In this document: one piece after another, positions 26,637 through 34,655 of the stretch | Position numbering within the stretch: position 1 is the stretch's first letter | Layout: every line of letters starts with the position of its first letter | Source: DAONJL01 sp035405645 [NCBI: bacterium] | GTDB lineage: Bacteria; JAGOBX01; DAONJL01 | DNA: 64,000 nt | NCBI GenBank assembly: GCA_035405645.1 | Contig: DAONJL010000008.1 | Span: 28,225-92,224 of the forward strand | Reading direction: 5' to 3' | Position numbers and translations under genes: made by a program | Notes under the pieces: generated by a model | Seen by the model: only the letters and a program-made list of their open reading frames with translations | Told to the model about the DNA's origin: nothing | Database searches by the model: none

Positions 26637-28031
26637 CTAAAATTTTAAATTGCCTGGCGTTCTTGGACACGGTATAACATCTCTTATATTTATCATTCCT
26701 GTAATAAATAATAACATTCGTTCAACACCTAATCCAAAACCTGAATGTGGCACTGTCCCATATCTTCGTAAGTCTATATACCACCAATATTTTTCTTCAT
26801 CTAATCCACACTCTTTGATTCTTTCCATTAATTTTTCTAATCTATGTTCTCTTTGACTACCACCTATTATTTCACCTATTCCTGGAACAAGTATATCCAT
26901 AGCACGAACTGTTTTTTCATCATCATTTACATACATATAAAATGGCTTTATTTTTCGTGGATATGATATTACTACAAGCGGTTTCTTAAATTCTTTTTCT
27001 GTTAAATATTTTTCATGCTCTGCCTGTAAATTGTTGCCCCACTCAACTGGATATTCCCATTCCACTTTTGCTTTCAATAATATTTCTATTGCTTCGCTAT
27101 ATGTTATTATTTTGAATTCTGTATTTAATACACCATCTAATCTTTTTAATAAGTCATTATCAATCATCTTATTTAAAAATTCTAAATCTTCTTTATTATT
27201 ATCTAAAACAAATTTAATTAAATATTTTATAAATTCAACTGCTATCTTAATATTATCATCTAATTCACAAAATGCCATTTCTGGTTCTACCATCCAGAAC
27301 TCTGCTAAATGCCGTGGAGTCGTAGAATTCTCTGCACGAAATGTTGGTCCAAATGTATAAATATCGCCCATTGAACATGCATATATCTCACCTTCTAATT
27401 GTCCACTTACTGTTAAGTATGCTGGTGCTTTAAAAAAATCACCTGTATAATCTACTCGCCCATCTTTTATAGGTATTTTATCTAAATCTAATGTTGTTAC
27501 TTTAAACATTTCACCTGCACCTTCACAATCACTGCCTGTTATTATTGGCGTATGAATATAATAAAATCCGCGTTCCTGAAAAAATTTGTGTATTCCATAA
27601 GATAAACTATTTCTTATTCGTGTTATTGCACCAAATGTATTTGAACGAGGTCGTAAATGTGCTATTTCTCGCATATATTCAAATGAATGCCCTTTTTTCT
27701 GTAATGGATATTTTTCATCTGTAAACCCATATACTTCTATTTTTTCTGCTTTTATTTCTACTTCCTGTTTTGTTCCTTCTGATTTTGTTAATTTGCCTTT
27801 TACACATATTGAAGAACCTGTGGTTAATTTTAATATATCTCTCTCATAATATTCTAATTTATTTTCTGCTATTATCTGAATATTATTTATTGTTGAACCA
27901 TCATTTAATTCAATAAATGAAAAACCTGCTTTTGAATCACGGCGAGTTCGAACCCACCCTTTTACCACCACATCTTTATTTAACAATTCTTCTTTATTTT
28001 TTAATATTTCTTTAATTTTTTTCCGTTCCAT
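26637..28031 (-). CDS. asnS: Asparaginyl-tRNA synthetase
   Basis: Class IIb synthetase of 464 residues. The N-terminal OB fold (VVVKGWVRTRRDSKAGFSF) binds the anticodon. The catalytic core shows motif 1 in the ERGFYYIHTPIITGSDCEGA area, motif 2 FRAENSTTPRHLAEFW, and motif 3 GFGLGVERMLLFITG, ending PRTPGNLKF. The details (CEGAGEMF, no Asp-specific features) indicate AsnRS rather than AspRS. Its substrate tRNA-Asn(GTT) gene lies at 63.5 kb. It is embedded in the long minus-strand run. Confidence 0.96.
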   Translation of the reverse strand: MERKKIKEILKNKEELLNKDVVVKGWVRTRRDSKAGFSFIELNDGSTINNIQIIAENKLEYYERDILKLTTGSSICVKGKLTKSEGTKQEVEIKAEKIEVYGFTDEKYPLQKKGHSFEYMREIAHLRPRSNTFGAITRIRNSLSYGIHKFFQERGFYYIHTPIITGSDCEGAGEMFKVTTLDLDKIPIKDGRVDYTGDFFKAPAYLTVSGQLEGEIYACSMGDIYTFGPTFRAENSTTPRHLAEFWMVEPEMAFCELDDNIKIAVEFIKYLIKFVLDNNKEDLEFLNKMIDNDLLKRLDGVLNTEFKIITYSEAIEILLKAKVEWEYPVEWGNNLQAEHEKYLTEKEFKKPLVVISYPRKIKPFYMYVNDDEKTVRAMDILVPGIGEIIGGSQREHRLEKLMERIKECGLDEEKYWWYIDLRRYGTVPHSGFGLGVERMLLFITGMINIRDVIPCPRTPGNLKF

Positions 28032-28047
28032 TTTCTTTTCCTTTCTT

Positions 28048-28980
28048 TTATTCTTCCTTTTCTATAAAATAATATACCTCTCCATCTTTATTTATTTCTT
28101 TTATTTTATTTCCTTCTTCTTTTAATAAATACATCATTTTTTCTATTTCTAATTTTTTTTGATTTGTTAATTTTATTAAATCGTTAATTGTGCAAGGTCT
28201 TCTTTCAATTATACTGATAATTTCATTTTTATTTATTCCTGATTTAATTTCTCTTTTAAAATGGCTTATTATCTCAACTGGTCGATTGAAATATTTTATT
28301 TTATTATTTAATTCAATTTCTGTCAAGGGTGTTAAATTTTTTTCCGTTCCCGGTCTTACCATTGTGTTTAATTGAATTTTGTCTGGTCTTATTTTTTCTG
28401 TTATTTCTGCTATCTTCTTTACCTCTTCTTCACTATCATTTATCCCTTTTACAAATAATATTTCGAGTATGTACTTGCCTTTATATTCTTTTCTAAATTC
28501 TATTAACCCTTCTATTATTTTTTCGATTTTCAATTCTTTATGTGGTCTATTTATTTTTTGAAATATATCTATGCTTACTGCATCAAGTGATGGTATAACA
28601 ACATCAGCATTTAATATTGATTTTCGCACTTCTTTTAAAAATAATAACGAACCATTAGTTAAAACGCAAACAGGAATTTCACACATTTTTTTAATTTCAT
28701 TTATAAAAAATTCAATGTCAATTGATAGTGTTGGCTCACCACCACCTGAAAAAGTGATATAATTTAATTCTATCTTTTTTTCTAAAAACAATTTTAATTC
28801 ATTTAATGCTTCTTCTTTATTTATATAACTTTTTCGCTCAATTGATAAATTAGTTGTTTTACCACATTCACAATAAATGCAATTATAAGAACAAGTTTTA
28901 AAAGGTACTAAATCAATACCAAGAGAAAAACCAAGTCGGCGTGATGGAACTGGTCCAAATATATATTTATATTTATCCAT
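28048..28980 (-). CDS. Radical SAM protein (COG0731-like) with C-terminal winged helix
   Basis: A 310-residue radical SAM enzyme. The N-terminal FGPVPSRRLGFSLGIDLVP leads to the cluster motif C30-x3-C34-x2-C37 (CSYNCIYC) and the SAM-binding TFSGGGEPTL. This is the COG0731-type subfamily related to wyosine-base proteins, widespread in bacteria without an assigned reaction. The last 60 residues look like a winged helix (IISIIERRPCTINDLIKL). It ends 16 bases before asnS and starts 1 base after the MscS-like gene. Confidence 0.88.
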   Translation of the reverse strand: MDKYKYIFGPVPSRRLGFSLGIDLVPFKTCSYNCIYCECGKTTNLSIERKSYINKEEALNELKLFLEKKIELNYITFSGGGEPTLSIDIEFFINEIKKMCEIPVCVLTNGSLLFLKEVRKSILNADVVIPSLDAVSIDIFQKINRPHKELKIEKIIEGLIEFRKEYKGKYILEILFVKGINDSEEEVKKIAEITEKIRPDKIQLNTMVRPGTEKNLTPLTEIELNNKIKYFNRPVEIISHFKREIKSGINKNEIISIIERRPCTINDLIKLTNQKKLEIEKMMYLLKEEGNKIKEINKDGEVYYFIEKEE

Positions 28981-28981
28981 T

Positions 28982-29797
28982 TTATAAATATATTTTAATT
29001 ATTTCTTTATTAAAAAAATCTTTATTCTCAATAATAATCCTGCCATTTTTGGCATATATTTCAACAGATGTTAATGTAATATTTCTAATTTTCACCTCTT
29101 CATTATTATATATTATCGTATCACCTGTTTTATACTTTTTCTTTATTTTAAAATAATATATAATGTTTTTAAAATAATCAATAGATGCAACCGCAAATGA
29201 AAGTCCAGAACAAATTATAATGGTTTCAAATGCTAATTTAATAAGATTATTTGTTGTATCAACATTAACATCAATAAGTGAAAGTGAAAAAGGTAAAGCA
29301 ATTAATAAAAAAATTAAGCCAAAAAGAAAAGGTAAAATTTTCAAATGCAAAATACCTGTAATTGCAAAAATTATTTCAAGTATTTTTCCCATTACAGAAC
29401 CAATAAATAGTGCAAAAATTAATATTGTTATTAATGCTAAAATTGATGGAACTATTCGTAAATAATCATTTATCTCTTTTATCATATCAATTCCTGTTCT
29501 GTTTATAGCTATTGATATAAACAAAAGAATAATTAACCAATAAAATAATTTAGATACCAAACGCGAAGGAATATCTTTTAAATGAGTATTTATAAAATCA
29601 TAAAGCCCTAAAAAATCGATTGCAGAATCAAAACGGATTAATTTTAAAATATTGAAAAGCGACAAATAAAGCAATTTGGCAATAATAAGACCAATTAATA
29701 TAATTAAAATGCTGATAATAAATATATCGTAAATTTTTGCAAGTAAATCTAAATTATATTTAAACGGCATTATAATATTTTCTAATATTGTTTCCAT
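28982..29797 (-). CDS. MscS-like mechanosensitive channel family protein
   Basis: A 271-residue membrane protein with about six helices between residues 20 and 215. These are followed by a beta domain with YKTGDTIIYNN, then VKIRNITLTSVEIYAKNGR and IIENKDF, which resembles the MscS beta domain (GD-x-I, T-x-I, NG-x-I-x-I-PN). The final PN is replaced by EN and the usual large C-terminal alpha/beta vestibule is missing. It is short for a full MscS. A regulatory or osmotic role is inferred only from family. Confidence 0.7.
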   Translation of the reverse strand: METILENIIMPFKYNLDLLAKIYDIFIISILIILIGLIIAKLLYLSLFNILKLIRFDSAIDFLGLYDFINTHLKDIPSRLVSKLFYWLIILLFISIAINRTGIDMIKEINDYLRIVPSILALITILIFALFIGSVMGKILEIIFAITGILHLKILPFLFGLIFLLIALPFSLSLIDVNVDTTNNLIKLAFETIIICSGLSFAVASIDYFKNIIYYFKIKKKYKTGDTIIYNNEEVKIRNITLTSVEIYAKNGRIIIENKDFFNKEIIKIYL

Positions 29798-29859
29798 TTC
29801 TTACTCCTTTCAATAAAAATAATTTATCAAAAAAAATTTTAAAATTCAATATTTATTTT

Positions 29860-31191
29860 TTATCTTGAAAGATATTCATCTAATGTCATTATTTTTATTT
29901 TCATACCATCAGTTTCCATAACTATTGTGCCCATATCCATTGTTTGAAATATTTTGATTCGTTTCTCCTGTAATAATCTTATTGTTTTTGGATGTGGATG
30001 ACCATATTTATTTACTCTTGCTACACTAATTACTGCATACTTTGGTTTTACTTTTTCTAAAAACTTTTTTGAAGTTGATGAATTACTTCCATGATGACCA
30101 ACTTTTAATACTATCGAATTTATATTCTGAAATTTCTTTATTATTTCCTCTTCTACTTCTTTTTCAGCATCACCTGTTAATAAAAAACTTATATTTTTAT
30201 GCTTTATTCTTATTACTACTGATGAATTATTTATTTCTTCAAAATCAGAATGTTTAAACGGATTTAATACAACTACATTTTTTAAGCCAGACCATTTTAA
30301 TTTCATTCCGCCATTTGCTATTGTATATTTTATTTTTTTACTTTTTATTCTTGAAAGTATTTTATTATAAAGCGATGAAGTATAAGGAACACCAGGGTCA
30401 AGGACTTCTTTAATTTTAAAATCTTCTAATAATTTAGGCACGCCACCAATATGGTCTTCATGTGCGTGTGTCATTACTAATGTTTCTATTTTTTTTACTT
30501 TTAAATCTTTTAATACTGCATATAAATTTCTATAACTGCCACCAGGACCAGCATCAATCATATACCAATAATTTTTTGGCGTTTTTATTAATATTGCATC
30601 ACCCTGTCCAACATCAATAAAAAATATTATTAATTTTTGTTTTGATTTGTCTTCTTCTTCTGCTGCTTCCTCTTCTGTCGCTGTACCTTCTTTTATCTCT
30701 TCTTTTATTGGTGGTTGTTCACCTTCTGCAATTTCTTTTTGTTCTGTTTCTACTGTTTTTTCTTCTGTTATTTTTGGTTGTTCTGTTACTACTATTTCTT
30801 GTTCTTGTAATTTTAATTGTTCTTGAATTGCTAATAATTTTTTTGCTACTATCTGATTGTAAATATAATACCCACCATAAGCAATTAATGATAAAATAAT
30901 TAAAGGCAAAAAATATGTAATTGCACTTTTCTTTTTTGGTTTATATGTATCAATATATTCAGGGAAAATTTTTTCACACGCTGTTCTTAATGCATTTATA
31001 AATTCTTCTGATGTATCATAAAAAAAAATTGTATATTTATAGTTCTTTTCAAATGAAGGATATATTTGGGAAGATTTTACATTACTGAAATATTCTTTTA
31101 ATTTTTGTAACCCTATTTCTTTACCATTAAATAAGATTTGAACTTTACTTACTTTATATTGTGGGTCAATTTTCCAGAAGATATTATTCAT
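29860..31191 (-). CDS. Membrane-anchored metallo-beta-lactamase-fold protein (ComEC C-domain-like)
   Basis: A 443-residue protein. Residues 1-85 are an uncharacterised cytosolic domain, one membrane helix lies at about 91-112, a Glu/Lys-rich linker follows to about 188, and the rest is an MBL-fold domain. It shows FFIDVGQGDA, the metal motif THAHEDHIGG, LLTGDAE and GHHGSNSSTS. The same MBL features occur in ComEC/Rec2, but the competence membrane domain is absent, so this is a stand-alone periplasmic or extracytoplasmic hydrolase. DNA or nucleotide degradation is a guess. Confidence 0.85.
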   Translation of the reverse strand: MNNIFWKIDPQYKVSKVQILFNGKEIGLQKLKEYFSNVKSSQIYPSFEKNYKYTIFFYDTSEEFINALRTACEKIFPEYIDTYKPKKKSAITYFLPLIILSLIAYGGYYIYNQIVAKKLLAIQEQLKLQEQEIVVTEQPKITEEKTVETEQKEIAEGEQPPIKEEIKEGTATEEEAAEEEDKSKQKLIIFFIDVGQGDAILIKTPKNYWYMIDAGPGGSYRNLYAVLKDLKVKKIETLVMTHAHEDHIGGVPKLLEDFKIKEVLDPGVPYTSSLYNKILSRIKSKKIKYTIANGGMKLKWSGLKNVVVLNPFKHSDFEEINNSSVVIRIKHKNISFLLTGDAEKEVEEEIIKKFQNINSIVLKVGHHGSNSSTSKKFLEKVKPKYAVISVARVNKYGHPHPKTIRLLQEKRIKIFQTMDMGTIVMETDGMKIKIMTLDEYLSR

Positions 31192-31223
31192 AAAAAAATA
31201 TTAAAAGAAACAACTAACATTTT

Positions 31224-31526
31224 TTATTTCGTATCATAGTCTTTTACATACATCCCATTATCACTTATTACTATTGTCTTTCCTAATTTTTCTAAATCTT
31301 TTTTCAAAATAAATAAATCATTCACTATATCTTTTTTACGCATTTCTATATCTTGAATTATCTTTTCTAATAATTGATTATTATTCATCCCTTTTTCAAC
31401 TCTTTTTTTTATCATCTCTCTATGTTTAGCAATATCTTCATTGAAATTATTAAATTTCTCTATTAATTTTTTTGAATATTCAACCAATACATTTATCGAA
31501 AAATCAGAAAGAAAAAATTTTGACAT
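31224..31526 (-). CDS. Hypothetical helical protein (100 aa)
   Basis: A 100-residue, largely alpha-helical protein beginning MSKFFLSDFSINVL, with a central coiled coil (residues 25-75) and a small beta-looking end (IVISDNGMYV). No cysteines, signal peptide or membrane segment. It sits 2 bases after the large SEC-C gene, so the two are surely co-translated or coupled. No family recognised. Confidence 0.6.
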   Translation of the reverse strand: MSKFFLSDFSINVLVEYSKKLIEKFNNFNEDIAKHREMIKKRVEKGMNNNQLLEKIIQDIEMRKKDIVNDLFILKKDLEKLGKTIVISDNGMYVKDYDTK

Positions 31527-31528
31527 AT

Positions 31529-33979
31529 TTATCGACCCTTTTCTCTTAATTTAAAACAACAATTATTGTATTTCTTTGATGACCCACAAAAACATTTATT
31601 TTCTGGAACTTTTAATTTATTCATTTTTATAAAATTAACAAATACTTTATTAAATTTAGTTATTATTTCTAATCGAATTGGAATATTATTTACAAAAGAA
31701 CCAATATAATCTATGTCATTATTTACATATAACTTATAAAATTTATTTAAAATATTTTTTTCCTCTTCTTTATCATTATTTGCATTATAAAATTTATATA
31801 ATCCATAAAAAAATTCAAGAACTGAAAATTCATCTATTAAATTTCTCATATAATAAAAGAACCAATAATCATTTATATAAAAAGAAAAATAAATTCTATC
31901 AATAAAAAATCGATAATAATCATCATCATTTTTAATTAAAAAGCAATCCACTAAATCTTTATAAGAAGAAATTTCACCATAAAAAGGAACTATTATTTTA
32001 TTTAAAGAAAAATCAATAAAATTATATTTATTTCTCTCATCAAGAAAATCATAAATAAAACTATTGAAAAAAATTATTTTATTAAAATAGATTAAATTTA
32101 TTATATTTTTGTGAACCATTAAAGAACCAGTACAATTACAATTTGGACAGGTATAATTCAATGAATCAATATAAAACATTTGTAAATTATGATTTCTAAA
32201 ATATATCTTGTCACAATATGCTATAAAGTAATTTTGGCAATTTAAACAAAATAATAAAATTTCAAATTTATTATTTGCTTTAATCCAATAAAAGTATCTT
32301 TCATCTAATAATTTTTCATAATCCAAATTTTTGTCAAATTTTATTTCATTATTATATAGTTTTAAATAAAATAATAATGCTTTCAATAAATTGCTATTTG
32401 TTTTTTTCTGATATTCTTCTACGATTGGAATGAAATCTTTATCAAGATAATAAAGTATAATTTTTAAAAAATTTTGAAATGAATGAAAATAAAATTTTGA
32501 ATGATTTTGTAGAAAATAAATTTTATATTCATCATCTAATAATGCAAAAAAATAACTAACAAAATCTTTATTAGTGCCAACTAATAAAAAAACATCTAAA
32601 AATTCTTTAATTTTATCTAAATAATTATATTTTAAAAGATAAGTCAAATATTTTTCAATATTTTCATAAATTTTATTAACTCCGTCTGAATATAAATTAC
32701 TATATATTGAACAATATTTTAAAAATTTTTCTACATTCTGCAAATTAAAATTTTTGAAACTTATATCTTCTTTTTCTAATCTTAAATTTAGGTCAAGCAA
32801 TAAATTAAATAATTCAAAAAAATATGTTAATGTATTTTCTTTTTCTACTAAATATGTTATATATTTTTTAATTCTTGCAATTTTTGTTTTATCATCTGGA
32901 TATCTTTTATTGAAATGATAATGTAGAAAATCCTTTATATAATTATTTTGCTGAAAATTACTTAATCTTATAAATTTTTCTAATTGTTCATTTTTTTCAA
33001 AATTAAAAATTACTAACTCTTCTTCAAATAAAAATATTATTGAAAAATATATAAAATAAATTGTTCTTACTAATATATCTATCCAAATTTCTCTTAACCT
33101 GGAATTATTAATTTCTTTAAAAAATGATTTTTGTTCTTCTTCGCTTAGTTCAAAAAAGAAAAATTTATATTGTTGTATTATACCATACCACGGCTTATAA
33201 AAACTCTGTTTTAATTTTTTTAACTCTTCTTCAATCTGTATAATTATTTCTTTTCCCCTATTTAATATTTCATTAAAATCTTCTTCTTTTGCTTTATTAC
33301 ATCTATTCCTGAATAAAAAAATTTTTTTCAATATTTCCTTTGAAATATTTTTTTTATTTAATAAAAGTTCACCTCTATAATAAAATGTTTTTATTTCAAC
33401 ACAAAACTTATCAATTGCCTTAAAAAAATATATAAAATTTCTACTTTTCTTTTTATTTAGTTTTAAAAATATTTTCTTTATTTGTTCTTCATTTGATGGT
33501 TGATAATTATATAATAAATAATTATATAAATCTTGATTAAAAAATTTTTCATAATTTTCATCAATTATTTTTATTAGTTCTTCTAATGATACTCTTGATG
33601 ATATTAATATTTTGATAATTAATTTTTTTATTATTTCTGAATTATTATTTTGAAAACAATCCAGAAAATAATCTTCTATTTCTGTTATATTAAATTTTTG
33701 ATATAGAAGTGCTAAAACCAGAAAAATATCTTCGCCAATATCTTTATCATTTATATCTTTATATAATCTATATAATTCTTTAATGTTACTTAAATATTCC
33801 TTTGCTAAATAATTAAAATTTTCATAAAAACTAAAATTATCAGAAATCTTTTTCTCTTTAAATAAATCAAAAAATTTTTCTGGATAATTTTTAAATATCT
33901 TTAAAAGTATATTGGTTTCTAATGTTGAAACTTCTTTAAAAACTTCATACTTTTCTAATAATTGTTCTCTTGTTTCCAT
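31529..33979 (-). CDS. Large helical protein with zinc ribbon and C-terminal SEC-C motif
   Basis: An 816-residue protein made almost entirely of Lys/Glu/Phe/Tyr-rich helices, probably repeats. A four-cysteine element (CLNCQNY...CPNCNC) lies near residue 600, and the C-terminus is a clear SEC-C zinc motif, CFCGSSKKYNNCC. SEC-C motifs occur at the end of SecA and of many uncharacterised proteins, where they bind zinc and ribosome or chaperone partners. It is the first gene after the NusG paralogue (17 bases). No enzyme motif is visible; function unknown. Confidence 0.7.
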   Translation of the reverse strand: METREQLLEKYEVFKEVSTLETNILLKIFKNYPEKFFDLFKEKKISDNFSFYENFNYLAKEYLSNIKELYRLYKDINDKDIGEDIFLVLALLYQKFNITEIEDYFLDCFQNNNSEIIKKLIIKILISSRVSLEELIKIIDENYEKFFNQDLYNYLLYNYQPSNEEQIKKIFLKLNKKKSRNFIYFFKAIDKFCVEIKTFYYRGELLLNKKNISKEILKKIFLFRNRCNKAKEEDFNEILNRGKEIIIQIEEELKKLKQSFYKPWYGIIQQYKFFFFELSEEEQKSFFKEINNSRLREIWIDILVRTIYFIYFSIIFLFEEELVIFNFEKNEQLEKFIRLSNFQQNNYIKDFLHYHFNKRYPDDKTKIARIKKYITYLVEKENTLTYFFELFNLLLDLNLRLEKEDISFKNFNLQNVEKFLKYCSIYSNLYSDGVNKIYENIEKYLTYLLKYNYLDKIKEFLDVFLLVGTNKDFVSYFFALLDDEYKIYFLQNHSKFYFHSFQNFLKIILYYLDKDFIPIVEEYQKKTNSNLLKALLFYLKLYNNEIKFDKNLDYEKLLDERYFYWIKANNKFEILLFCLNCQNYFIAYCDKIYFRNHNLQMFYIDSLNYTCPNCNCTGSLMVHKNIINLIYFNKIIFFNSFIYDFLDERNKYNFIDFSLNKIIVPFYGEISSYKDLVDCFLIKNDDDYYRFFIDRIYFSFYINDYWFFYYMRNLIDEFSVLEFFYGLYKFYNANNDKEEEKNILNKFYKLYVNNDIDYIGSFVNNIPIRLEIITKFNKVFVNFIKMNKLKVPENKCFCGSSKKYNNCCFKLREKGR

Positions 33980-33996
33980 CTTTTTTCTCTCTTTAA

Positions 33997-34521
33997 CTAA
34001 ATTTTTTCTATGATTCTTGATGTTAATTGTATTAATTGCACTCTGCCAAATAATGAAAATTCAACCCACACTCTTTCTTTGCGCTTATCTATTTTTTTTA
34101 TTATTCCTTCCATATTAACCAATGGACCTGAAATGACTTTTATTAAATCACCTTCCATTATCATTTTTGAATAATCAATTAATTCATCTTCATTAACCAT
34201 ATTTAATATTTTATCAATTTCAAATTGATATAATGGTAATGGTTTTAAATCATTATTTATTACTTTTATAAATCCTTTTAAATTCTTTTTATTTTGATAT
34301 ATTTTTACAAAATAATCACCTTTGTAAAATAAATAACCAGGAAATAATACTTTTTCTGTATCAAAATATTGTCTCTGTTTTCTTATTAATAATTTTCTTT
34401 TTGGTAATAATAAATTGGTGGGTGGTATTATTTCATTTTCAATTAGTTTATATTTAATAGATTCTTCTTTTCCTGATAATGTATTTATTACATACCAATC
34501 TGAATAAATTAAATTACTCAT
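33997..34521 (-). CDS. NusG-family specialised antiterminator (LoaP/RfaH-like)
   Basis: A 174-residue NusG paralogue. The NGN domain begins DWYVINTLSGKEESI and contains the FPGYLFY hallmark; the C-terminal KOW domain is GDLIKVISGPLVNMEG. It lacks the neighbours of housekeeping nusG (secE, rplK), and the N-terminal WYV-x5-GKE form resembles LoaP/RfaH-type proteins. These bind RNA polymerase at the start of long operons. It is the promoter-proximal gene of a minus-strand run of about 18.7 kb, so processive antitermination of that run is the natural inference. Confidence 0.85.
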   Translation of the reverse strand: MSNLIYSDWYVINTLSGKEESIKYKLIENEIIPPTNLLLPKRKLLIRKQRQYFDTEKVLFPGYLFYKGDYFVKIYQNKKNLKGFIKVINNDLKPLPLYQFEIDKILNMVNEDELIDYSKMIMEGDLIKVISGPLVNMEGIIKKIDKRKERVWVEFSLFGRVQLIQLTSRIIEKI

Positions 34522-34561
34522 ATTTACTTCTCATATTAAATTCAATTTTAAATTATAAATT

Positions 34562-34588
34562 TTTATAAAAAAAAATATTTATAGTCAA
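34562..34588 (-). promoter_or_regulatory. Candidate promoter upstream of the NusG paralogue
   Basis: Minus strand TTGACT (34583-34588) and TATAAA (34562-34567), with a short 15-base spacer, about 41 bases before the start. A 17-base spacing would give the weaker TAAAAA. It is the only promoter-like signal in the 134-bp gap. Confidence 0.4.
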
Positions 34589-34655
34589 GATATTTTTCTT
34601 TTGGAAATAATAATCGACAAGCAGTTATTTTTTTGAATTTTTAAAAACTGAAAAT

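Noticed and set aside
30642-30899. Plus-strand Leu-rich frame opposite the MBL-fold gene
   Set aside because: It mirrors the Glu/Lys-rich linker of the real minus-strand gene and has no ribosome site.
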